In this document: positions 35,440 through 43,750 of the stretch, one piece after another | Layout: each line of letters begins with the position of its first letter | Numbering within the stretch: position 1 is the stretch's first letter | Origin: Nioella sediminis | GTDB lineage: Bacteria > Pseudomonadota > Alphaproteobacteria > Rhodobacterales > Rhodobacteraceae | NCBI RefSeq assembly: GCF_001879695.1 | Contig: NZ_MNBL01000044.1 | Span: 1-59,715, forward strand | Reading direction: 5' to 3' | Length of the DNA stretch: 59,715 nucleotides | Notes under the pieces: model-generated | What the model was told of the DNA's origin: nothing | The model's database searches: none | What the model saw: only the letters and a program-made list of their open reading frames with translations | Position numbers and translations under genes: made by a program

Positions 35440-38203
35440 ACTGATTTCTGCATTGACCCTGTGCCTGCTGGCCGCGCTGCCCGCGCGTGCGCAGCAACAG
35501 GATATCCGCGCCTTCATCTACGGCAATTCGCTGATCAACCATGTCTCGGACAGCGATGAGACGACCATGCCGCATTGGCTGTCGATACTGGCGCAGGCGG
35601 GCGGTCACGGGTTTGCCGCAGACGGAGCCTTCGGCGCGCCGCTGCACTTTGCGGATCAACTGCCACCGGAACCCAACTGGTCCTTCCAGAACGTGCCCTC
35701 GATCTGGGATTCCGAGCGCTTTGCGTTTCGTCGTGCGAATTTCAACACGATCATCCTGAACAATGCCAATTTCATTCAGGCCAACCCGCCGGATGCCCCC
35801 TATGAATGGGACAATCCGCAAGGCTACAGCCCGCTTTCGGCCACGTTGCGGGTCTTCGACTGGACCGAGTTTCAGGCCCGCGGTGCGCGGTTCTTCATCT
35901 ACGAAGGCTGGTCCGACCTCGCCCTGATCTCCAACCGCTTCCCGCCGCGCCCGCGCGCCTTGCGGCGGTATCATGCGTATAATCGTGGGGAGTATCACGA
36001 CTGGTATGTCGATTACGTGGATATGATCCGAGAGGCGCGCCCGGAACTGGATGTGACGCTGATCCCCGTCGCGTCGATCCTTGCGGAGATGTTCAGCGAC
36101 GGCCCACTGGCCGATCTGGAGGCCACCGATCTCTATCTCGATGACGCACCCCATGGAACGCCGACGCTGTATTTTCTGGCAGCACTCGTGACTTACACGA
36201 CGATCTTCAACGAAGAACCACCGGTTCTGACCGATTTGCCCGACAGCATCCACGCAGATGTGCGCGATGGCTATACCGATATCGCGGGCTTCATCTGGGC
36301 GCGCGCACAAGGCAGCGCGTTGGAAGACCATGCGGGCCTGACACCCGAAACCGGCCTGACCGATCCGGCTCTGGCCATGGGGCTGACAGGGCTGTCGGAC
36401 TGGTCTACGCAATTGCCCTTCATCAATCTGATGCATTCGGCCCGGCCCTGGGTCGGGCATCTGGAGGGGCAATGGGGCGGGATTGACGCAAGCGAATTGG
36501 AACTGTCGAACCACCTGACGCCCGAAGGCTGGCCGCTTGGTCTGCCCGACGGCGTCGTGGCGTTGGAAAGCTTCATCTTGACCGATCTGCCACCAGAGGC
36601 CACCAGCGCCGCCGGGCGCTACCGCGTGACCTGGGCCGGGCGCGGCACTTTCCGGCTTGGCGGGCGGGTGGAAAATGTGGAGATGGGCGATCACGAGGCC
36701 TGGTTCGACTTCACCCCCGGTGAAGGGCCTGTTGCCCTGCGCATCGAGACCACCGATGCCGCCGACCCGATCCGCGATATCGTGGTGCTGCGCGAGGATC
36801 ACATCCCGCTGCATGAACTCGGGGAGCTGTTCAATCCCGACTGGATCAGCCGCATCCGCGACTTGCGCAGCATCAGGTTCATGGACTGGATGGACACCAA
36901 CGCCTCGCCGCAGGTGATCTGGACCGACCGTCCTCGCATGACGGATTACACTTGGGTGCGCCGGGGCGTGCCGGTCGAGGTGATGGTGCGGCTGGCCAAC
37001 CAGATCGGCGCGGACCCGTGGTTCACGCTGCCCCATATGGCCGATGACCGCTATGTGCGCGCCTTCGCCTCTTATGTGGAGGAACGGCTGGCCCCCGATC
37101 TGCGGGTCTATGCGGAATGGTCGAACGAGGTCTGGAACTTCCTGTTCTCGCAGGCCCATTGGGCGGCGGATATGGCGGCACTCAGGTGGGATGGGGCCGA
37201 GGGCGATGCCTGGATGCAGTTTGCCGGGCTGCGGGCGGCAGAGGTGGCCGATATCTGGGCGGAGGTTTTTGCGGGGCAGGAAGATCGGCTGATCAGAGTC
37301 ATCGCCACGCAGACCTCCTGGCCCGGACTGGAGGTGCCACTGCTGGAGGCGCCGCTGGCGCAGGCAGACGGCCGGGCCGCACCCCATGAAAGCTTCGACG
37401 CCTACGCGGTTGCCGGATATTTTGGGACCGAACTTGGCAGCGATGAGCGCATCGAAGAGGTGCTGAGCTGGATCGGGCGTGAGGACCGGTTTGATCTGGC
37501 GGCACATGCGTTGCGGCGTGGCAGCCTTGGGGAGCTGATCGACACATGGCTGCCCTATCATGCCGAGGTGGCCGCCGATCACGGGCTGTCCATGGTCATG
37601 TATGAGGGCGGAACCCATGTGGTGGGGCTAGGTGAAAATGTCTGGAACGAGGCTCTGACCGGCTTCCTGATCGACTTCAGCTACTCGCCGCAAATGGCTG
37701 AACTTTATGCGGAACTTCTGACCGGATGGCGGGACAGCGGCGGCACATTGTTCAACGCCTTCGTCGATGTCAGTGCGGCCAGCCAATGGGGAAGCTGGGG
37801 GGCGCTGCGGCATCTGGATGACAGCACGGCCCGGTGGGCCACGCTTATGGCCTATAACGCCACCTCTGGCGGATGGGAGACGCGCAGCGACAGGGCTTTT
37901 GCCCATGGGGCTTACCGATGGGGCAGCGCCGGGGGCGACGATCTGCATGGCACGGAAGAACGCGATGTGTTCTTGGCGGGCGATGGCAATGACCGGCTGT
38001 ATCTCGGTCCCGGTGATCGCGCCCATGGCGGCGGCGGGCACGATCTGGCGATACTGCCCGGTCTGGCCGCCGACTATGCGCTGGTCCAAGAGGAGGGCCG
38101 CGTCATCTTGAACGGTCCCGATGGCCCGGTCTGGCTGGTGGATGTGGAAGTGGCGGAATTCACCGATGAACCGGGGGTGTTCTATGCGGTGGAGGGCAGC
38201 TGA
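35390..38203 (+). CDS. Exported SGNH-like / glycoside-hydrolase-like / RTX protein of the EPS locus
   Basis: 937 residues from ATG 35390, which has a GGGGGAACGGA ribosome site; an ATG at 35426 is an alternative. A Sec signal peptide ends near PARAQ (about residue 35). Residues 40-275 look SGNH-like: GNSL at 45-48 (Ser47 as block I), LNNANF near 123-128 and DAPH at 252-255 (Asp-x-x-His). Residues about 480-800 look like a clan GH-A hydrolase: AEWSNEVWN with Glu580 as acid/base candidate, MYEGGTH with Glu739 as nucleophile candidate. Residues about 848-890 hold short RTX-type repeats (FLAGDGNDRLYL). It overlaps the GT4 stop by 50 bp. It probably trims, deacylates or cleaves the exopolysaccharide. 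Domain calls rest on motifs only. Confidence 0.72.
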   Translation: MTGRNRWQTGRTMRLSRLISALTLCLLAALPARAQQQDIRAFIYGNSLINHVSDSDETTMPHWLSILAQAGGHGFAADGAFGAPLHFADQLPPEPNWSFQNVPSIWDSERFAFRRANFNTIILNNANFIQANPPDAPYEWDNPQGYSPLSATLRVFDWTEFQARGARFFIYEGWSDLALISNRFPPRPRALRRYHAYNRGEYHDWYVDYVDMIREARPELDVTLIPVASILAEMFSDGPLADLEATDLYLDDAPHGTPTLYFLAALVTYTTIFNEEPPVLTDLPDSIHADVRDGYTDIAGFIWARAQGSALEDHAGLTPETGLTDPALAMGLTGLSDWSTQLPFINLMHSARPWVGHLEGQWGGIDASELELSNHLTPEGWPLGLPDGVVALESFILTDLPPEATSAAGRYRVTWAGRGTFRLGGRVENVEMGDHEAWFDFTPGEGPVALRIETTDAADPIRDIVVLREDHIPLHELGELFNPDWISRIRDLRSIRFMDWMDTNASPQVIWTDRPRMTDYTWVRRGVPVEVMVRLANQIGADPWFTLPHMADDRYVRAFASYVEERLAPDLRVYAEWSNEVWNFLFSQAHWAADMAALRWDGAEGDAWMQFAGLRAAEVADIWAEVFAGQEDRLIRVIATQTSWPGLEVPLLEAPLAQADGRAAPHESFDAYAVAGYFGTELGSDERIEEVLSWIGREDRFDLAAHALRRGSLGELIDTWLPYHAEVAADHGLSMVMYEGGTHVVGLGENVWNEALTGFLIDFSYSPQMAELYAELLTGWRDSGGTLFNAFVDVSAASQWGSWGALRHLDDSTARWATLMAYNATSGGWETRSDRAFAHGAYRWGSAGGDDLHGTEERDVFLAGDGNDRLYLGPGDRAHGGGGHDLAILPGLAADYALVQEEGRVILNGPDGPVWLVDVEVAEFTDEPGVFYAVEGS

Positions 38204-38215
38204 GCCGTGACCAGC

Positions 38216-39415
38216 CTAGCCCCAGACCCCCTCGATCAGCATTTCGGCCCCACGACCGGAGTGGAAGCCTTCCACGATCCGTGCGCGCCCGGCCACGGAA
38301 AGCTGCGCGCACCGGTCCGGGTCATCGGCAAGCGCGGCAATTGCACCGGCCAGCGCCTCGGGGCTTTTGGGCGGCACCAGCACCGCGTCCACCCCGTCGC
38401 GGATCAGTTCCGGCACGCCGCCCGCATTGGTGCCGATGGTGGGGGTGCCGCAGCTCATCGCCTCCATCAGCGCCACGCCAAGCGGTTCGTGCCAGCTTGC
38501 CAGCACGAAAAGATGCGCGGCGCGGATTTCGTCGCGTACCCGGCCCGCATCGACCGCGCCAAGCAGGCGCACGTGATCGGCAAGGCCAAGCTCTGCAATC
38601 CGGGCCTCCAGCACCTTGCGATAGCCCGAACCACCATCATCGTCCTGCCCGGCGATATGGAGCTGCACGTCGCGCCCCCGATCGCGCAGCAGCCGCACCG
38701 CCGCCATCAGATCCTGGTGCCCCTTCACGATATTGAGCCGCCCGCAGGAAAACAGTCGCAGTGGTTCCCCATCGGAGACAGGCCTGTAGGGGCCGGTCGG
38801 AGCCAGCACATCGGTATCCACGCCCATGGGCTGGATGAAGAGCCTTTCGGGCAGGTCCTCGGGCATCTCCGCCAGCATCTCGGCCTTCAGCTTCTCGGTG
38901 ATGATCGACGCGAAATCAGCGTGCCGCCACTTGAAGCGCTGGCCGGGGCCGTAGTCGCTGAGCGGCCCATGCAGCGACAGCGAATAGTGCGGCCCGCCCA
39001 TGCGGCGCGCAATTGCGGCGATCAGCGCCGCGCGCCCGCAGGAATGTACATGGACATGGGCAATACCCCGCGCCCGACAATGGCGGATCAGGCGCTGTGC
39101 GGCAGGGATCGAGACGGCGATATCCTTGACCATCGCCTTGCCTTCGGCGCGGGCCTCCGTCAGCAGTTCCCGATACGGCACGCGGGGCAGGGCAGAGAGC
39201 CCCGCCAGCACATCCGCCTTGCCCAGATAGGTCGTGCGCGCCATGGCCTGTTCGGACCAGTCATGCGCCACCAGACCGGCAGGCGGCAGGCGGGTGGACA
39301 TGAGATCCACGATGACGCCACGCTTTTCCAGCTCCGCGATCTCACGCCAGAAGAAGATATGCGTCTGGCCCGGAAATTGCGGAACCAGATAGCCGATGTT
39401 TCGCGTCTTGGTCAT
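38216..39415 (-). CDS. Glycosyltransferase family 4 (exopolysaccharide type)
   Basis: 399 residues. It opens NIGYLVPQFPGQTHIFFWRE and carries the GT4 donor-site block ASWHEPLGVALMEAMSCGTP followed by GTNAGGVPELI. The nucleotide-sugar Rossmann part starts near LRLFSCGRLNIVKGHQDLM. It transfers a sugar in EPS assembly. It is convergent with the SGNH-GH gene (12 bp apart) and divergent from the GT2 gene (77 bp). Confidence 0.92.
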   Translation of the reverse strand: MTKTRNIGYLVPQFPGQTHIFFWREIAELEKRGVIVDLMSTRLPPAGLVAHDWSEQAMARTTYLGKADVLAGLSALPRVPYRELLTEARAEGKAMVKDIAVSIPAAQRLIRHCRARGIAHVHVHSCGRAALIAAIARRMGGPHYSLSLHGPLSDYGPGQRFKWRHADFASIITEKLKAEMLAEMPEDLPERLFIQPMGVDTDVLAPTGPYRPVSDGEPLRLFSCGRLNIVKGHQDLMAAVRLLRDRGRDVQLHIAGQDDDGGSGYRKVLEARIAELGLADHVRLLGAVDAGRVRDEIRAAHLFVLASWHEPLGVALMEAMSCGTPTIGTNAGGVPELIRDGVDAVLVPPKSPEALAGAIAALADDPDRCAQLSVAGRARIVEGFHSGRGAEMLIEGVWG

Positions 39416-39492
39416 GACCTGTCTTGCCCGTCTCTGCCCGCGCCCAACCTGCGGAAAAACGGCTGGAAGGTCAAAGGCAAAAGGGGGTGGTC

Positions 39493-40314
39493 ATGATCTC
39501 GGTCATCATCCCGGCCCATAACGAGGCAGCCCTGATCGGCGATTGCCTGAGGGCGCTTTTGGCGTCCGACCCGCTGGCGGTGCCGGTGGATGTAATCGTG
39601 GTGGCCAATGGCTGCACCGATGACACCGTCAGGATTGCAGAAGGCTTTGCAGACCAGGCCCGCGCGAAAGGATGGGGGTTCGAGGTGCTGGACCTGCCGG
39701 GCCTTGGCAAGCCGGGCGCGCTGAACGCCGGGGATGCGGCCGCCGCCCATCCGGCGCGGGCCTATCTGGATGCGGATGTGACGGTCGCTCCCGGTTTGAT
39801 GGCCGCGCTTTGGCGCACGCTGGACCGCGCTGAACCGGCCTATGCCTCTGGCAGCGTTCGGATCACCGGGCAGGGCGCGACCGCGCGGCGCTACGCGCGC
39901 TTCTGGTCGCGCGTTCCCTTCATGTGCAGCGGGGTGCCCGGTTGCGGGCTCTTTGCCGTGAACGGGCCGGGGCGGGCGAGGTGGGGGGTGTTTCCGCCGA
40001 TCATCTCGGATGACACTTATGTGCGGCTGCTTTTCGCGCCCGAAGAACGGCATCTTGCGGATGCGCCCTATGATTGGCCGATTGCCGAGGGTTTCCGGGC
40101 TTTGATCAAGGTCCGCAAGCGACAGGATGTGGGGGTGGAAGAAATCGCGCGCCTCTATCCCGATAGCCTCGCCAATGACGACAAGCAGACGCTCGGCGCG
40201 CGGGGCAAGATGGTGCTTGCACTTCGCGATCCGTTAGGGTTCCTGACCTATGCAGGTGTTGCGCTGGCGGTGAGGTTGTCTCCCGCCCCAAGGGACTGGA
40301 GCCGGGGCAGATGA
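39493..40314 (+). CDS. Glycosyltransferase family 2
   Basis: 273 residues from ATG 39493 with AAGGGGG upstream; the frame is open to 39424 without conserved sequence. GT-A pattern: MISVIIPAHNEAALIGDCL, VVANGCTDDT, and the metal-binding DAD in AYLDADVTVAPG; SDDTYVRLLF supplies a later acidic residue. It elongates the EPS repeat unit. Its stop overlaps the flippase start by 4 bp. Confidence 0.92.
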   Translation: MISVIIPAHNEAALIGDCLRALLASDPLAVPVDVIVVANGCTDDTVRIAEGFADQARAKGWGFEVLDLPGLGKPGALNAGDAAAAHPARAYLDADVTVAPGLMAALWRTLDRAEPAYASGSVRITGQGATARRYARFWSRVPFMCSGVPGCGLFAVNGPGRARWGVFPPIISDDTYVRLLFAPEERHLADAPYDWPIAEGFRALIKVRKRQDVGVEEIARLYPDSLANDDKQTLGARGKMVLALRDPLGFLTYAGVALAVRLSPAPRDWSRGR

Positions 40315-41681
40315 TCGGGGCGATCCGGAGTTTTTATCAGGGACAGGGGCTGATGCAGCGCGCCATGCGCAGCGCCGGGCTGAACCTCTTTGGCTTCGGC
40401 TTTTCCCAGTTTCTCAGGCTGGCGTCCAACCTCATCCTGACACGGCTGCTGTTCCCCGAGGCGTTCGGGGTCATGGCCATGGTGTCGGTCTTCCTGATGG
40501 GGCTGGCGATGTTTTCCGATGTCGGTGTCGGCCCCGCGATCATGCAGTCGAAACGCGGCGACGACCGGGATTTTCTGAACACCGCCTGGACGATCCAGAT
40601 CATCCGGGGCGTGAGCCTGTGGCTGGTGGCCTGCGCGCTGACCTGGCCCATGGCGATCTATTTCGGGGAACCCGACCTGATCTACTACCTGCCCGTGGCC
40701 GCGCTGACCCAGCTGGTCCTGGGTTTCACCCCGACCCGACACGAGACCGCGAACCGGCATTTGCGGGCCGGGCGGGTGACGGTGCTGGACATGGCCACGC
40801 AGGTGATCGGCGTGCTCGTGGCAATCGGGTTGGCCTGGGCGATGCAATCAGTCTGGGCACTGGTCATCTCCGGCGTGATCTCGGCCATCGCGCAGGTGCT
40901 GCTCTATGACCTGTTCCTGCCCGGCGAGCGCAACCGTCTGAGATGGGAAAGCGCCGCCGCGCAGGAGCTGATCCATTTCGGCAAATGGGTGTTTCTGAGC
41001 ACCATTGCGGGCTTTGCCATCGGGCAGGCCGACAAGGTGGTGATCGGTGGCTGGCTGTCGACCCATGATTTCGGGATCTACAATATCGGCTTCTTCTGGG
41101 CCTCTTTCCCCTTCCTCATGGGCTCGGTCGTGGTGCGAAAGGTGATGATCCCGATCTACCGCGAAAGCCCGCCGGGCGAAAGCCGCGAGAACTTCCTGCG
41201 CCTGCGCCGGATGCGGATGCTGGCGACGGCAGGCATGATCGGGATGGTCATGGTGCCTGCCTTCCTGGGGCACTGGCTGATCGGGGTCCTCTACGACCCG
41301 CGTTATATCGCGGCGGGGGGCATGGTGGTGCTGATTTCGGTCGTGCAGATCCCGGCCATCATTGGCGTGACCTATGACCAGGCGGCGCTGGCTGCGGGGG
41401 ATTCAAAGCGGTTCTTCGTGCTGGCGGCGACGCGGGCGGTCTTCGTGATCGTCGGCATGGTCGCGGGGATCACGCTTTTTGGCCTGCCCGGAGCGCTGGC
41501 GGGGCAGGGGCTGGCGATGCTTGCGGCACATCCCGTGGTGGGCTGGCTCGCCTCGCGCAGCCGGGCCTGGGATCCGCTGCATGACGTGATCTACTACGTG
41601 ATCGGTGGTGGGCTGGGTGCCTTGGCGCTGTGGTGGAACTGGCCGCTCATCGAGACCCTGGCCGCATTGCAACCGGGCTGA
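40311..41681 (+). CDS. Wzx-like oligosaccharide flippase (MOP superfamily)
   Basis: 456 residues with about 12-14 membrane segments. NLFGFGFSQFLRLASNLILT followed by RLLFPEAFGVMAMVSVFL is the characteristic N-terminus of polysaccharide-export flippases, and FSDVGVGPAIMQSKR is also typical. It would move the lipid-linked repeat unit across the inner membrane. It is cotranslated with the GT2 gene. With the ExoY-type transferase and the Wzy-like protein it makes the locus Wzx/Wzy-dependent. Confidence 0.92.
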   Translation: MIGAIRSFYQGQGLMQRAMRSAGLNLFGFGFSQFLRLASNLILTRLLFPEAFGVMAMVSVFLMGLAMFSDVGVGPAIMQSKRGDDRDFLNTAWTIQIIRGVSLWLVACALTWPMAIYFGEPDLIYYLPVAALTQLVLGFTPTRHETANRHLRAGRVTVLDMATQVIGVLVAIGLAWAMQSVWALVISGVISAIAQVLLYDLFLPGERNRLRWESAAAQELIHFGKWVFLSTIAGFAIGQADKVVIGGWLSTHDFGIYNIGFFWASFPFLMGSVVVRKVMIPIYRESPPGESRENFLRLRRMRMLATAGMIGMVMVPAFLGHWLIGVLYDPRYIAAGGMVVLISVVQIPAIIGVTYDQAALAAGDSKRFFVLAATRAVFVIVGMVAGITLFGLPGALAGQGLAMLAAHPVVGWLASRSRAWDPLHDVIYYVIGGGLGALALWWNWPLIETLAALQPG

Positions 41682-41694
41682 GGCCTGGCGGGGG

Positions 41695-41738
41695 AAGCGG
41701 TTTCGAAACCGCTTGTAACGGGCTTTCGAAAGCCCGTT
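41695..41738. repeat. Palindrome pair, first unit
   Basis: Two perfect palindromes centred on TTTCGAAA: AAGCGGTTTCGAAACCGCTT (41695-41714) and a 22-bp one (41717-41738) whose core is GGGCTTTCGAAAGCCC. They lie 14 bp after the flippase stop. The second unit (41830-41872) repeats the order. They probably form hairpins in RNA, serving as terminators or mRNA stabilisers. Confidence 0.8.
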
Positions 41739-41829
41739 CTGTCGCTCCGATTACACCGGGTGGAGTCGCGGGCATGGATTGGCGCAATGCCGCATGGTCT
41801 TGTGCGGCCCGCCTTTAACAGGCGCCGCA

Positions 41830-41872
41830 ACGCGGTTTCGAAACCGCGTCCCACGGGCTTTCGAAAGCCCGT
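41830..41872. repeat. Palindrome pair, second unit
   Basis: ACGCGGTTTCGAAACCGCGT (41830-41849) and ACGGGCTTTCGAAAGCCCGT (41853-41872) are perfect palindromes. The second is identical to the inner 20 bp of the 41717-41738 palindrome. This unit lies just past the tmRNA terminator (minus-strand sense). Confidence 0.8.
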
Positions 41873-41890
41873 TTAGCCGGTCGCCTTTAT

Positions 41891-41928
41891 GGAAAAGAAA
41901 GTGCAGGCTTCTGTTGCCAGGTGCCTGC
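41891..41928 (-). terminator. ssrA terminator
   Basis: In minus-strand sense GCAGGC (41928-41923) pairs with GCCTGC (41908-41903), then ACTTTCTTTTCC follows. It lies just after the coding part of the tmRNA gene. Confidence 0.75.
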
Positions 41929-41934
41929 GGACCC

Positions 41935-42215
41935 CGCCTTACGCGGCTAGGCGTAAGGGCTTAGTTTCGGCGACCCGAACTGCTTACGCAGCCAGAGCCA
42001 TTGCCGGAGCACGATTGTCGTTTGCAATTGTACTGTTTTCGCCGGTAACGGTGGCAGACAGCCGAGACAAAGCAAAACCCCTTTAGACGTTCGTCGATCC
42101 TGTTTCGGCCCCATGATCCCCAAACGAAGGATATTGGTGGAGCCGCCGGGTACCGCCCCCGGGTCCGATCCGCTTATTACGAGCGCGTTTATGTCCATAG
42201 TCCCCGAGAGGACGT
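41935..42215 (-). ncRNA. ssrA: Transfer-messenger RNA, circularly permuted two-piece alphaproteobacterial form
   Basis: Read on the minus strand, the acceptor piece comes first. It contains GGACTATGGACATAAACG near its 5' end and finishes CGGCTCCACCA, with the CCA at 42137-42135. After a ~22-nt spacer the coding piece starts GGGGCCGAAACAGG at 42112. GGGGCCG pairs with CGGCUCC and the third pair is G-U, the alanine identity pair. The tag frame (42025-41984) encodes ANDNRAPAMALAA and stops at TAA. A hairpin (CCTTACGC/GCGTAAGG) follows. It rescues stalled ribosomes with SmpB, which is not in the window. Outer ends are approximate. Confidence 0.93.
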
Positions 42216-42339
42216 CTCCAAGATAGGTCTTCCGGGCAAGCGGTTCAACGGCAATCGTCACCAAAACGCTTGATCGCTGCCGAAAGGTGAAGAAGACTGG
42301 ATCGCATTCAGACGACCATTTCTCAGGGAGGAAAGCCAT

Positions 42340-42990
42340 ATGACAATCACATCTCGAAAGGCGGGCCTCGCGGCTGCTGCCGCTGTGGGCCTTATGGCCA
42401 TGGCAGGCGCGGCCTCTGCGCAAAACGCCCCATGCCCCACCAATGCCATGGGCATCAACAGCCCCACCACCTGTTCCTGCGCCTCTGGCGGCGGAACCGG
42501 GGCGGTCTGGGGTACCAATGTCTACACCGCCGACAGCAATGTCTGTGTCGCCGCTGCCCATGCGGGTGTGATCGGCGCGAATGGCGGGCAGATACTGGTG
42601 ACGCCCGGTGGCGGATATCAAAGCTATCCCGGCTCCACCCAGAACGGCATCACCACGAGCACCTGGGGCTCCTACGACCGCAGCTTCACCGTCACGCTCG
42701 TGTCGATGGAGATGCCCGCCTGCGGGACCATGCCAGCAGGCGCAGAGATCCATGCATGCAGCTGTCCCGCTGGTCCCTATACCGGGTCAGCCTGGGGATC
42801 CGGTCCTTACACCAATGACAGCAACATCTGTGTCGCCGCGCTCCATTCTGGTGTGATCAGCTCTGCAGGTGGCATCGTCACCGTGCTCGCATCCCCGGGG
42901 CTGCAAAGCTATCGCGGGTCGGAATGGAACGGGTCCACGACCATGGATTACGGTCCCTGGAGTGGCTCGATCAGCTTCGACCGGAACTAA
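42340..42990 (+). CDS. Secreted protein with two LCCL-type domains
   Basis: 216 residues. A Sec signal peptide ends at GAASAQ (about residue 28). Two similar repeats follow (about 32-125 and 128-216), each with CxC, VWGTNVYTADSNVCVAAAHA or AWGSGPYTNDSNICVAALHS, then GG and SYPGS/SYRGS with NG. This is the LCCL pattern, with cysteines set for disulfides in each repeat. LCCL domains are known in extracellular proteins, including some bacterial ones; the ligand is unknown. GGGAGGAAAG precedes the ATG. Its stop overlaps the convergent regulator by 4 bp. Confidence 0.85.
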   Translation: MTITSRKAGLAAAAAVGLMAMAGAASAQNAPCPTNAMGINSPTTCSCASGGGTGAVWGTNVYTADSNVCVAAAHAGVIGANGGQILVTPGGGYQSYPGSTQNGITTSTWGSYDRSFTVTLVSMEMPACGTMPAGAEIHACSCPAGPYTGSAWGSGPYTNDSNICVAALHSGVISSAGGIVTVLASPGLQSYRGSEWNGSTTMDYGPWSGSISFDRN

Positions 42991-43724
42991 CCGGCCTCCC
43001 GGCTTGCCCGCTTGGCCATGACCGAGCGGGCCAGCTCGACCGTGTAGCGTTCCAGCTGGCTGAGGCCTTCGCAGGCGTCAGACCCTTCGCCCGCCTCAAT
43101 CGCGTCAGCAATGCGCGTATGCAACGCGACAATCGCCTCGCGAGAGCGGGCTGTAAAGGTGATCATGTTCATCAGGGGCTGCATCGCCTCGACTGCGCCC
43201 GCCAACTGGTAGGACAGGACAGGGTTGTCGGCCCCATCCACCAGCGCCCGGTGAAAGGCCACGTCCGAGGCGCAGAACGCCTCATCCGTCAGACCCGGCT
43301 GCTGCTGGCGAAAGATCTCGGCGCGCATGGTGGCCAGATGATCTGCGGTGCGGCGCTCTGCCGACAGGGGCGCGCAGGAGCGCTCCAGCGCATAGCGCGC
43401 CTCGCAGGCGGTGTCGAAACTGACATCGTTCATCGACAGAAGCAGGGTCGAGGTCGTGATCTGCTGGCCATAGGCATCGGGGTAGGAGAGCCGGTTCACG
43501 AAGGCCCCGCCGAAGGCCCCGCGCTGCGTGCGAATGAGCGATTGCGCGGCAAGACGTTTCAGCGCTTCGCGCACCGTGGACCGTGAAACATCGAACTGCT
43601 CCGCCAGTTCCGCCTCCGAGGGCAGGCGTTCATCGACGATCAGATCCCCCGCAATGATCGAGTCACGAATGGCCTTGGCGATCTGCGCTGACAGGTCGGC
43701 GCTGCTCTTGGGGTCGATTTTCAC
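42987..43724 (-). CDS. FadR-type GntR family transcriptional regulator
   Basis: 245 residues. N-terminal winged helix (LPSEAELAEQFDVSRSTVRE, then ALKRLAAQSLIRTQRG) and an all-helical FCD ligand-binding domain (about 85-235) with metal-site-like residues in CASDVAFHRALVDGADN. It is divergent from the DUF2182 gene, with two GTCAGAC-type sites in between, so it probably controls itself and the downstream DUF2182-DUF1326-dmdA-acuI genes. The effector could be DMSP-derived (for example acrylate), but that is inference. Confidence 0.9.
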   Translation of the reverse strand: MKIDPKSSADLSAQIAKAIRDSIIAGDLIVDERLPSEAELAEQFDVSRSTVREALKRLAAQSLIRTQRGAFGGAFVNRLSYPDAYGQQITTSTLLLSMNDVSFDTACEARYALERSCAPLSAERRTADHLATMRAEIFRQQQPGLTDEAFCASDVAFHRALVDGADNPVLSYQLAGAVEAMQPLMNMITFTARSREAIVALHTRIADAIEAGEGSDACEGLSQLERYTVELARSVMAKRASREAG

Positions 43725-43750
43725 GTAGCGTCACTTTCGAGAATTCATTT

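Noticed and set aside
35327-37618. 763-codon minus-strand open frame
   Set aside because: Antisense to the SGNH-GH-RTX gene, rich in His/Gln/Arg/Pro as expected of a GC-driven shadow, with no motifs.
30742-41681. EPS locus as a recently acquired genomic island
   Set aside because: No integrase, tRNA junction, direct repeats or insertion sequences were seen, and the genes have the same high-GC codon style as their neighbours. Only the upstream spacer is AT-rich.
41695-41872. CRISPR-like array
   Set aside because: Only two repeat units, each of two palindromes, with unequal spacing and no set of similar-sized spacers; no cas genes.
42243-42260. GGTTCAACGG as a tRNA T-loop
   Set aside because: No cloverleaf could be built around it, and no tRNA gene was found elsewhere in the window.
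41947-42753. 268-codon minus-strand open frame
   Set aside because: It runs through the tmRNA gene and antisense to the LCCL gene. The tag and acceptor sequences explain the conserved part, and the protein has no family pattern.
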